This document shows positions 9,771 to 20,833 of a stretch of DNA of 21,035 nucleotides, one piece after another; the stretch's first letter is position 1; the number at the start of each line of letters is the position of its first letter. The notes below the pieces were generated by a model that saw only the letters and a program-made list of their open reading frames with translations, made no database searches and was not told where the DNA came from. The stretch is from positions 246,500 to 267,534 of the forward strand of contig NW_019775651.1 of assembly GCF_001039355.2 (NCBI RefSeq), read 5' to 3'. The DNA is from Lingula anatina (lineage: Eukaryota; Brachiopoda; Lingulata; Lingulida; Lingulidae). The translations under genes and the position numbers were made by a program.

Positions 9771-10192
9771 AGGGGCCATTCAGAATTAATGATCAGAGTA
9801 TTAACTGATGGCGACCACACCTCAAAAGCGATGCCACTAATTCCCAATGGTCCTCCCGCCTCCATTAAACGGATTAAACGGATTAAATCTCATCCCCGAG
9901 GTTTTATCGCTAGGCCCCTGCAGCTACGGCGAGTGTGGTGGCGGGGAGACCATCATGGACTTAGGGGCATCGCTTTTGAATCTGGGTCAGTCATTTTAAG
10001 TCGGCAGATCAGTTAGTACTAGTGTAATTTATTCTGAATGCCCCCCAAAACCGCATTCAGAACAAATATGGTGGCCCACTAAAATACTTGCCGTCTAAAG
10101 GACACCGAATAGATTCCCCGTGGGGGAGCATTCAAGTGGGTCGGTCATATTTGACCCTCGGACTATTAAGTCCACTGTTCTGAATGGGACCT
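9771..10192. mobile_element. MITE with TA flanks, 422 bp
   Basis: Terminal inverted repeats AGGGGCCATTCAGAA (left) and TTCTGAATGGGACCT (right) are flanked on both sides by TA (9769-9770 and 10193-10194), as expected for Tc1/mariner-type insertion. Internal arms also pair: CTCAAAAGCGATGCC...CTAA near 9822 with TTAGGGGCATCGCTTTTGAA near 9961, and a TTCTGAATGC / GCATTCAGAA pair near 10031-10060. There is no transposase. The TA duplication is only two bases, so the superfamily call is tentative. Confidence 0.75.
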
Positions 10193-10390
10193 TAGTTTAC
10201 TCAATTTGTTGGTTTATCTGAGATCAGAGCACCAATGTTTGTTTGCTTGATAAGACAGCAAAGTCACCTCACGCGGCGATATAATTAGACGTTGACGCGT
10301 AAAAGGAATTAAAAAACCGAAGACCACTGAACTGATGACCAAGCGCTAGAAAACGTAAGTGTGCTAATTCTTTCTAATTTTCACTTACAG

Positions 10391-10474
10391 TACCCTGAAG
10401 ATCCAGAACCGCATATATATGATTATTTTTCAGATAAATTTGTGCTTTATTGTCTTATGGGAGTTGATTTTTAA
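10391..10474 (+). CDS. Candidate alternative or orphan terminal exon, 27 codons
   Basis: A strong acceptor (tctttctaattttcacttacag) is followed by an open frame that starts YPEDPEPHIYDYFSDKF and ends at TAA (10472-10474). The acidic, tyrosine- and proline-rich start is like a cytoplasmic tail. Entry in phase 0 agrees with the phase 0 exits of gene A tail exons (4174 and 4776), and like the gene A terminal exon it begins with Tyr. It could be a distal alternative last exon of gene A or a relic of a third paralogue. No transcript evidence can be seen here. Confidence 0.3.
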   Translation, partial: YPEDPEPHIYDYFSDKFVLYCLMGVDF

Positions 10475-12761
10475 AACAAATCATGATGTGGATTTTTTCT
10501 CATATTCATGCCGTTTTGGAAACTTTAACTACAGTACCTATAGCTGTATAATTAATTTCTTTACCTCGGCGTTATACAAAGAGGCCGCCACATTACTTAA
10601 GAACTATTGGACCACAACACGTTACACCATAAGATATCTATGTCGGACACTACATGGTTAATTTGACTTAACTTTCCAATGAATTAAAGTTATGGTGCAG
10701 AAATACAAAGAACATGAGGAAATTTTTGCATTTTACATGTGATTTGAAGTTTTTTATTTCTCTCTTCTAGTATAGTAGTTTACTCTTTACTCAAAACGGC
10801 CATCCGATTTTAGCAGTTATTTTTTTTCTTTGAGAAGTAGGAGCTTGGTTGCATTTAATGCACATAAAAGATAAAGTATAGCTATCATTACTCATACAAA
10901 TACCTGCAATGATTTTCTTATACAGTATAATTGGAATCGAATAGATTTTTTTTTTTCATATTTCTGGTTAAACACCTGAACTGCTACATGGAATTCAATG
11001 GAATACTAAACGAAAGGCAGTAATTAATAAAATGTCACCATGTGGCATTTCTTTAAGTATACAATTTGAAATATACACGTATGGTGCAGGTGGTGTTTGT
11101 TCGGGTTAAGCCAAAACTGTCATCTACTCGATAAATATGCACATTTAATCCATATATGGTCAATTCATATAGCAAGATGTCAATAGAATAAATATCATAG
11201 TATCACGGATAGACCTGTGCCCTATTATATTTGTGATCACGAGTATATATTTTGCTTGGATGTTGAAACTTAAACATTTGATAAAGAAACAGCTGTGTCC
11301 CTGTGACGGTCGCTTCTGATATTTGGACCATCTTGACACAACAAAACATGGTAATGGAAGGTCTGGAAAGGAAAATGAAATATATTTTAGTAGGAAAATA
11401 GCTTTGTCAAAATTTAAATTATTTCATTATGAGTTTTTCATGACGAAACTTCAATACTGTGCTCCTCTGCTGTTTCGAAATCAATTTGAATTTAGTGAAA
11501 ACACTTTTTCGTGGTGTATTTTAGTTTTTGTTAGTACTATTTTAGATCGTTTAAGGACTGTTAGAATTTGCTTTCTCTCTTAAAACTTTTATTAAATAGG
11601 ATTGAAAGCAGAACTATATGTTTATTGTACACCTATTAACAATGTGTTTGCATTATTCACATTATTATTTTTCGAGAAAGAGAAAAATGGATTTGGGCCT
11701 TAAATAAATATAATTATTAAATAACATTGATTATTACATATAAAAATGTAGCATTAGAAAATTTAAATTGTCCAGAAGATAAAGAATTCCATTGTAAACA
11801 CGAAAAAGTTAATAATTAGGTTAAATTGCTTATAAATTATAATGATTACTTATTAAAAGAAAAAAGAAAAAACTTGAAATAATGAGACCGAAAAATTATG
11901 AGAAAATATAAATCATCAATAGTAATGGAAGAAAAGCGAAGTCAGGTCATTAAGATAAAGTTATACAATCTGTTAAAATAAAACACACAGTGAAAAATAT
12001 CAGGCAATAACAAAATATAACTCAAATATTGGAAATGATATAACAGTTTATGAAATATTGATAACAAAATGTACAAAAATAATGGCAAATTAAGCAAATT
12101 GAGAGGTGATCGTTTGTTAAAATAAGTACATGGAAATGGGGGTGGGACAACCTTTTTTACCAATGTTGTAAATCAGGACTATGAATCCATGTTATCGACA
12201 ACTGCGGTAACATTTTTAGCAATAGTATACTTAACTTTGCTTTACCAATGTTGTATGACAGTTAATATTGCATCATTAGACATGCTAAATAAATACACAC
12301 GTACAATGTTTATCAAATTTGAGCTCAAACGACGGTTTCACGACATAAGGCGTAAGTTAATTACGTTACGCCGTGGCAACCAGTTGAAATACCATTTTGG
12401 ATAAACACGTGATTTTGCATCATAAAATTTATGTTCATGGCCACGGCATTGAGATGAAAAAGGGAAAAAAACTGACTCACTTATGGGTTTTAAAGCTAAG
12501 CCCCTTAACTGACTAGTAATCCAATTTGCTCTGTTTCGAAATTCAATGATGCCTGGGTCGTCACATAATCGCAAAATATACTTTGTTCATGTGAACGATG
12601 TATCTTTAATCTGAACCTATCGTTTGAGCCATCCGTTTGTAATGGGTTAACAGACAAGGTACATTTAATATTCCTAATTTGCAATGTATTTTCTTCACTA
12701 TTCACCTATTGCACCTATTTCTCTGTTCACTCATAATTACGTTATTTGTTGATTTACCTAT
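10475..12761. other. Intergenic, no gene recognised
   Basis: Strongly AT-rich. Open segments at 11323-11583 (86 codons) and 12189-12404 have no recognisable domain or reliable splice partners. The stretch at about 11200-11252 resembles 9381-9443. Confidence 0.55.
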
Positions 12762-13397
12762 AGCCTCGGTCACAACCCGACGCACGAATTTTAGGAACGT
12801 ACGAATTATGCGTGCAGTAGAATCCATGGAGTTCGAAGAGGTAGAGGAAAGGCTGTCTTGCGAGTCGCAGATGTCCTTTCAAGCAGGGGCGCTTATTGCA
12901 AAGTGGCCGTGGAAATTGTACTCATTTCTTGAGTTTGTCCTGCAACCTGCCTACCTGGCACGCACTCACCAATATTGAAGAGAATGCAACGCACGACGAA
13001 AGTAGTTTTCTTTTGCTTCACACTTGCATCACGCTTTTTGCCTGCTGTTCTCCCCTTCTTTCTTCTTCCTTCTCCCTTCTTTTCTGCTTTCTAAGCTTTT
13101 CTTTCTTGCCTTTTGGAGGTATATTAGAAGCTGAATTAAGCAAAATTCGAAAATTTGCAAAATTGTTGTATATGTACAGTTTGCAAAATCGTCGTTAATC
13201 AAGCGTGCGTCTTAAGTGCAACCCTGAGTCTTGAGTCCAACCGAACGTACGGGCTGCTACGTGGGGTCCACGGCCACGTAGAAACGTTTCGACATGATCA
13301 ACAGCCGCTTGATTCCTTCTTTGCGATCTAGCTACGTCCTAGCCGGACGCAAGGAACCTAAAAATCGTGCGTCCAAAACATAGTTGGGACCTAGGCT
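12762..13397 (-). mobile_element. Non-autonomous TIR transposon, copy 1 (PIF/Harbinger-like ends)
   Basis: Left end AGCCTCGGTCACAACCCGAC; the reverse-complemented right end starts AGCCTAGGTCCCAAC and rejoins at GACGCACGATTTTTAGG. Flanks are TAT and TAA, close to the 3-bp TAA/TTA targets of PIF/Harbinger. Its sense strand is minus: a lysine/arginine/glutamate-rich stretch (PPKGKKEKLRKQKRREKEEE) matches the short ORF of copy 2 but starts with ATA instead of ATG, so it is dead. The palindrome CTACGTGG...CCACGTAG lies near 13257-13281. No transposase. Confidence 0.7.
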
Positions 13398-13748
13398 TAA
13401 CACAGCGATTGAGAGGGGCTAAATTTTTAGGGTATTTTCCTCATTCCAAATGCAGAAATAAACATTGGCATCTTGTAAGATTTAGCTGCTACATCAAAAC
13501 ATCTGAACAGATTTCTTTACAAGGCATTCCTTTCCTGAACATCTATCTACAACAAAAGCCTGGATTACATACTACATTCAATATTAAGTCTACTAAGATG
13601 CATCAACAATATAACTCGTGTTTTGAAATGAATCTTCAAAGTATTTACACGATAATAAGCGCAGCATTTAGAATATGAATAATTTATTTGAAATTCTAAT
13701 TTTGTGAAAGAAAAGTGTAATTGCACCTGACATTATGGCTCTTTCCAG
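13398..13748 (+). promoter_or_regulatory. Upstream region of gene B
   Basis: The 351 bases between the TIR element and the gene B ATG hold no recognised TATA box at a usual spacing. The ATG is directly preceded by gctctttccag, an acceptor-like sequence, so the ATG may open an exon joined to an unseen 5' UTR exon, in which case the promoter lies further upstream. Confidence 0.35.
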
Positions 13749-14973
13749 ATGTATCCAACAGGAAATATACTGCGACTTGCCACAATACTAGTGATTTACT
13801 CACTACAGAGTACCACTATTACGACATTATCAACCACCACGGTGGAGACTATTTCGGCACCATCGACTACAAGCACCACTGCTATTTATACCTCGGCACC
13901 ATCGACTACAAGCACTACTGCTATTACTACTTCGGCACCATCGACTACAAGCACCACTGCTATAACTACTTCGGCACCATCGACTACAAGCACCACTGCT
14001 ATAACTACTTCGGCACCATCGACTACAAGCACCACTGCTATTACTACTTCGGCACCATCGACTACAAGCACCACTGCTATTAATACTTCGGCACCATCTA
14101 CTACAAGCACCACTGCTATTACTACTTCGGCATCATCGACAGACACCAAGAAAAGTACAAGCACCACTGATGCTACTACTTCGATATCATCGACAGACAC
14201 CATGAAAAGTACAAGCACCGCTGATGCTACAACTTCGGCATCATCGACAGACACCAAGAAAAATGCAAGCACCGCTGATGCCACTACTTCGGAATCATCG
14301 ACTGACACCAAGAAAAGCACACGCACCGCTGATGCTACTACTGATGCCACTACTTCGGTATCATCGACAGACACCAAGAAAAGTACGAGCACCGCTGATG
14401 CCACTACTTCGGTATCATCGACAGACACCAAGAAAAGTACGAACACCGCTGATGCCACTACTTCGGCATCATCGACTGACACCAAGAAAAGTACGAGCAC
14501 CGCTGTTGCTACCACTTCGGCATCATCGACAGACACCAAGAAAATTACGAGCACCGCTGATGCCACTACTTCGACATCATCGACAGACACCAAGAAAAGT
14601 ACGAGCACCGCTGATGCCACTACTTCGGAATCATTGACAGACACCTTGAAAAGTTCAAGCACCGCTGATGCCACTACTTCGGCATCATCAACAGACACCA
14701 TGAAAAGTGCCATTTCATCGGCAGCTACTATGACAACTACAAGTGCCACTAATATCACCTCCCTAAATCCAGTGTCAACCAGTCTGGAAACTATAATTTC
14801 CACTGATGCAACTACCAATACCAATGGAATGGAAACACCTTTAGCATCAGAGTCCACTGTAAGAACTGTCATTGTTGCCAATGAAACCGCTTCAGTTACT
14901 ACTACTTCCTCGATAAAAACTACGCCTGTAGTTTCGAAGACCACCAGACCTGTTCCAACGGAGATTGAAATCG
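13749..14973 (+). CDS. Gene B exon 1: signal peptide and mucin repeat region
   Basis: Starts MYPTGNILRLATILVIYSLQ, a short basic start, a hydrophobic core and a likely cleavage after about residue 21. Then come seven 13-residue and eleven 18-residue repeats and a Ser/Thr-rich non-repeated part up to PVPTEIEI. The donor is ATC G|gtaagt, phase 1. The frame continues open past the donor to 15161, but that tail is lysine/hydrophobic and unlike the rest, so the splice is preferred. This frame is chosen over the other open frames because it alone has a signal peptide and joins the SEA exons in phase. Confidence 0.83.
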
Positions 14974-17900
14974 GTAAGTACAGTATTGACAGACAGGCAC
15001 GTGTAAAACAAGATAAATGTTTTTTTTCCAATGAATATATAAAACATGCAATATTGGACACCATTTATCTTATTAATTGCTTATGTATCCATAAAGCTTT
15101 AAAACGTACTTCAAGAATCTTATTTTTATATTTCGCATTAAATATGGATGTATCTGGTTAAAGGCTTATCTCCTAATACAAATCGCTTACAACCTTTAAA
15201 AATCGTAGTGTTGCATGTTAAAATAATTGTAAGCTGCACAATATTTCCCCTCTTTCATATTGACAGATGTTGTATTATTTGCTGTCCTATCGAGATATAT
15301 AGATAGGATAGTTCCGTTCACGGCACTTGTCTACTTTACTGTCTTGCCCACTATTTTAAGTATCTTCTCCATGCCCATTTATAAATCCTTATCGTGCGAG
15401 AAACATTTAACTAACAATGGAAGCCTGCCAGATATCACTTTGATTACAGCAATATATAATGAGGATATGTTTGTTGTTCTTCATAAAATGGATGATTGGT
15501 ATTAAAGCCTCAGTCACAACCGGCCGTATGGGCACTGTTTGCGTCCAAATCTTGCGCAGAATATCACGTGCCACGCAAGACCTTATTGCGAAACTTGGAG
15601 TTCTCAGATAGTCCGTAAGCATGTACGGAGGATGTTAAACATGTTCAAAAGATTCTACGAATAATTTGCGAACAGCGAGACCGCAAAAGTTTGCTTCATT
15701 CGCAAGGAATTCGAGAGGAGGTTGCAAATGAGACGTGTTTGGTCCAAGACGCACGTTGCAAGCAATGAAAAAGCAAGTGTGTGTTAATTACATGTGTACT
15801 CACTGGTAACAAACAAAGTCGAAAGCACACGGGAATGCGACGCACGTGCGTCACTCCCACACCTGGAGTATAAAAAGCATGCTCACGACGCACGCTCGTG
15901 TCTCGGAAATTAACGTCGGTTGTACAACGTGCACAACAATTTTCAAAAATGTCGAATTTTGCTCAATTCAGCTTCTAATATGCCTCCAAAGGGCAAGGGA
16001 AAGGAGCTTATAGAGAGCAGAAAAGAAGGTACCGGAGGAGGGAAAAGAAAGAAGGGGAGAACAAGAGGAAATTTCCTGACGTAAGCGGCCAATACGCCAT
16101 AACAAGCGTGTGAGGCAAGTATGAAGCAAAAAGGAACTAATTTCCCCGTGCGTGAGTGGTGAGTGCGTGTCACGTACGCAGTTAGCAAGCCAAACTCAAG
16201 AAACGAGTACAATTTCAACGACCAATCGCACTTTGCAATTAGCGTCTCTGCTCGAAAGGGCATCTCACGTGCCCATTGCAAATGTCAAGACAGACTTACG
16301 CCTGCCCATTGCAATCTTTCCTCTTCCTCTACCAACTCCACGGATTCTACTGCACCCAAAATTCGCAGGGGAAGTACGATCCTCAAATTCATACGTCAGG
16401 TTGTGACCGGGGCTTAAGAGAGAATTTTAATCAGTGTGTAATTGGGTTAAACACCTATTGTGTGCTTGTGTGCTTTAGTTTAACAACCAATGTTTTAGAT
16501 GTAAAGGTCATTGACGAGCTTGACAAAAAAGTGAAGTTGGAATTCCGATTGCCAGAAGGAGATTTTGACAAAGAGGAAAGTGCGTTTGAAGAAAACAAAG
16601 AAGATTTGAAAAATCAGGTTCTTTTATTTGTTATATTTTCTGTGAACACATTTGTTTCTCAATGTAATAGCCGAAATGAAAAAAAAAAAAAAAAAGATTA
16701 CGAATTTGCATTAACATATTTACTGAAATAATAATCCGAGTGGAAATACACGCACATTTATTGTGATGTCCTACGGATAATTCGCGTTGCTTTCTGGTTG
16801 TCTGTTATGTGTTTCCACTCTATACGTTTCAGCTTTTCCGCCAGTTTAATTCGTCCGGTATAGAAGGCCTAAAAGATGTAGAAATTATTGGTTTTAGGTA
16901 AGATGGTAAAATAATTTTACTTGAAAATCACAATGTAATTACAGTTAGATAGCGTCGTGGATTTGCTTTTAAAAGGTGATTAAACAAGCGAAATAGCATC
17001 AGTTCAATTCAAATTGTAATCTTATTTTCATTTTATTACAAAAGCATCCGCTATTTTACAATAGTGATAAATACTTAATTTTCAAATGACGTACATGCAC
17101 ATTGTCAAATTCAATATAGAATGCTGGTATATATTGTAGTTCCGTACATTTGTGTGTTGCCATTATCATATAAAGAAATGCTGCAAAAATATTTCGTGTT
17201 TTACAGTGTAATATTATCGTTGGTTAATTTTCTTGTAGAAATGGAAGTATCATCATAGACTACAACTTAATATTTGCTGTCAAGAGTTTCTTGAAACAAA
17301 ATGGAACATCCAACAGCACCCTGGATAAAATCAAAGATGTCCTCATCAATGGGAATACAACATTGGAAGTAAAAGTGAATGGGTCTGCCAGAACGTTTAC
17401 CCCAGACAGAAATTATAGCGTCAATGAGCTTGAGAAAATAGGTAGGAAATACAAGTACGAATGTACTTTGTACGGGATTTTCCCGCCTAAATGGGTGTTC
17501 AACGCAAATCATTTTCCCTCCTACTCACGGATATTGCTCGAACCGTGTTGCTTTGAAAAATAAGAACAATATATTTACAACATTGGTCAAAAATGTTGCT
17601 CTACCCCCAATCCCTCGTGCTTTTATTTACAAATGTTCACCTCACAGTTGTAAATTGTGAACAGTGGTTTTTATTCCAGATGCCATATCTAACATGATCA
17701 ATGGATCAGAAAATACAAAATGGTGATGCAAATATCCTCATTTTATACCATTTATTGAAATTCATTACATGTACCTCCTCAAATCCAATGTTTCACTGTG
17801 ATTTCCACAGAGGTAAAGGAATGCCAATGAAATTGAAAGGACACCACCAAATGTACACACAAATAGCATTAAGATGTGCTAATTAAGGGTACATATGAAC

Positions 17901-20756
17901 CGAACATCGGTGGAGCGTGGATTCCCAGTAACACATATAAACCACGTCTACTAGGTTCTTATATGACTTAAATAAATTCAACATGCCAATGTATAAACTG
18001 AATAAATCACTCGATCAGCCATAAAAGAGCTGTAGAATGCTCCATTCTTTAAATTTAAGGTAAAAAATTTAACCTACTTTCGTGACCTACTTTTCTGCCC
18101 CATTGATATACAGCATAAAATGCTAGGAGAAAAATCCGTTCAAAAATCATTTTTTGGGTAAAATTAAATAATGCTTTTTGCCACTTCTCTTAATTAAATT
18201 ACTTGAAACTATATGCTGGCATTTGGTTGGCTTTAGTGGCACAAAATAGACTTCATATGCTTTTTTAAAGGTAACGAATTAAATTAGCGTGTCTGCCGCG
18301 CACTGCAATAATCTCCTCTAAGCGGGGCTATAAGCCCCGTAAAGATAACGATTTTACTTTTTGAGATATCCCCCATGCTACATTAAAAGCTTGCCGGAGT
18401 TGATCCAGATTGTTAGGGTATTGGTTCTCCTCTGCATTGCACATTCCAATGACACAGGTGCTCAGCAGGTTTAATATCATGGCTTATATATGGTTGCTCC
18501 ATCCTCAGAACGTTGAGTTTCTACAACAAATTATTCCCAACTGTATATCGTGACTTTTTATAATAAAAATGACAAGAGTTAACCACCAAGTTGATAAAGT
18601 GTCATATTATTAATTCTTTTTACATGGCTATAAAGCTGACAAGGTGGCATTGGTTAATTTATTTATTGCTAAATTATTATATTAACAGAGGCAAAGATAC
18701 AAAACCCATGTATCCTTTACGATGACGTGGACATATGTGCCTTTAGAACACAATCACGGGACTACACATGTATTCAAGAGAACCAGGCAGTGCGCTGTAA
18801 GCCCAAATGTGAGGGATGGAGCTGCAATGGGCAAGGGTCGTGCATCTTGGGTTACCCTGATTACAAACCAAGATGCCAGTAAGAAACAATTTTAATAGTG
18901 ATGGACTGTGAATTGTTTTGCAACGGTTTATTGCCTTTTAGAATATTTTTTCTTTACAAACTTAGAAGCAGACGTACGTTTTAGTATTAACAAACGTGTT
19001 CTGCAAAGGCGAATCATCGGCATTGTCGAAAATGTAGAATTTAATTAATTTTTTGTTGTAATGTATTTCATATATTTTACATTTTAATTTATTCCGATCA
19101 TATATTTCTCAACTTTTTTCAGATGTTTTACTGATTTCCCATGGTCATATTATGCTGGTGTACACTGCGAAGAAAAGATCACCTTACCTCGGACTGATCA
19201 ACCCAAGACGACAACAATCACAACACCAACAAGACCAATTGTTAATACTCTGCGTAAGTCAAGTGTAGTGTGAACTTATTTCTACCCCTTTAAATCCTGT
19301 TTTCTTGCTATTTCTGTTTAAGAGGACTGCACATCACAATTTAAGCATAGTGATAATAATCAGTATTTCAATTTGATACATATTATTTTAATGACTGGAC
19401 TAGGATCCGACCTTTAACATGGAGCATCACTCCATATAACACAATATTTATTGCATTAAATTCTTTTTAATAAATGGGTTTATCATTGAACAATTTATAC
19501 TGACATCAACAATGAAATCATTTCTTTTAATAGTGATTTAAGTAATTATAAATTCAAGAACCATTCAGATATTTTTTCTGCAAAAGAAAATGTGTTTCTA
19601 CATGTAGTTAACATCACAAAAAAAAAAAAAAAAAAAAAAAAAAAATAACCATTGAGTTAAGAATAATTTATTCACCCCTAATATTTATTTTAACATTTTT
19701 GCTATCTATTCTGCTCCCAATAGTATTGTATGTTGATGTAACAGGTATTGAATAGAACGGTTGGTTTATATTCCTTTGACTTTGTAAGCCATCTTAAAAT
19801 AATCTGATGTTGTCATTACGTCCTTGAGCTGAAAAACCTATCATATCTGACTCAATCTTAGCTGGCGGTCTTACGTTGTGTAGAAAATGCGAATTCTACA
19901 ACTTTCTTTTTGGCTGATCTTGCCGATGTTTAACCGAAAGAAGCTGCAGGTACAAATAAGATTATGCATTAGTGGTCCAACGTAGGTTGTGTGTTTCCTG
20001 CGTCTCTTTCATTCTTCCTTTCTCAGCTGCAGGCTGTCCTCAAACCAGGGCCTGGTACAGAACTTTTGCGTAATTCTGCTTCATTCCGGAATACCATATA
20101 TTGCTTTTGGGCGAGGGGCATGGCCGATTAATCATAAGAAACTTTCAGAGTATGCATATATCTGTAGTATTTTATAGCAGTTCAAATACCACACGTAAAT
20201 TCGTATTTTCACTTTTCAGAGGTGAATTCCTCTTACATTGAAAATATACCCAAGACCATAGCACTAGAACTGCTAATAGAAAATGGCGATGTTTCTACAT
20301 TTAAAAACCATACATCGGAGGTGAAAGAGAAGGTATACCACTGAAGTTTTTGTAGGCATATAACATTAGATTTAAGTAGTCCCCTATGTATTAGATGTTA
20401 TATCTCCAATTTATATCTTAATTTAGTAATACTATAAACAGTTAACGTTAAAATAACTATGTGTAGCTAAATCTGTAAATGCCAAAATTGTGTGAGATAG
20501 TTAAATTTAATTAACAGGAACTAAATGTAAACTACCTCTTTGCATATTCCTCTTTATATTTCGTTTGACGAATAAAATGGAAGAAAACTGTTTTATTCAG
20601 ACGTTCATGTCCAGCACTTACCCATCTGTTGTTAATCATTTTTAGCTGTCAGCCAAGTTCAACGGTACTGGTCGGTTAAAAGAAGTTGTAATCAAAGGGT
20701 TCAGGTATATGATAATTTATCACCGCCTCTGGTATAAGGTTGAAAATCAAAAAAAA

Positions 20757-20833
<77 letters not shown>

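Larger units (their letters stand above)
15506..16414 (+). mobile_element. Non-autonomous TIR transposon, copy 2 (PIF/Harbinger-like), in gene B intron 1
   Basis: Ends AGCCTCAGTCACAACC and GGTTGTGACCGGGGCT are inverted repeats (14 of 16 match), flanked by TAA on both sides (15503-15505, 16415-16417), a 3-bp target duplication typical of PIF/Harbinger; TTAA is an alternative reading. Its right end aligns with the left end of 12762-13397, so the two copies are in opposite orientation. It contains a TATA box and a short basic ORF, but no transposase. It is 909 bp against 636 bp; the extra sequence is in the part before the ORF. Confidence 0.8.
17442..18688. other. Gene B intron 4 with an exon-like segment and a GC-rich hairpin
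   Basis: Holds the segment at 17680-17726 and a hairpin at 18323-18339. Otherwise AT-rich with no recognised exon. It ends in tattatattaacag. Confidence 0.6.

Noticed and set aside
11323-11583. 86-residue open frame
   Set aside because: AT-rich, no recognised motif or splice support.
12679-13198. Overlapping open frames of about 100 residues inside the 636-bp TIR element
   Set aside because: They lie on the strand opposite to the element's coding sense and parallel an antisense stretch in copy 2; similarity between copies comes from shared element DNA.
13721-14083. Overlapping plus-strand frame with a GTIDYKHHCYNYF-type repeat
   Set aside because: Same repeat artefact in another frame; it stops at the end of block 1 and lacks a signal peptide or splice continuity.
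13886-15064. 392-codon antisense open frame rich in VSVDDAEVVASAV
   Set aside because: It is the shadow of the mucin repeats: units of 39 and 54 bp are multiples of three, so every frame without a stop in one unit stays open. The plus-strand frame has the signal peptide and fits the splice phases.
14974-15161. Read-through of the mucin exon past its donor to 15161
   Set aside because: Composition changes sharply at the gtaagt donor, and the SEA exon at 16499 fits phase 1.
17442-17563. Read-through of gene B exon 4 past its donor
   Set aside because: The extension lacks SEA features, whereas splicing at 17441 joins the stem and EGF exon in frame as in gene A.
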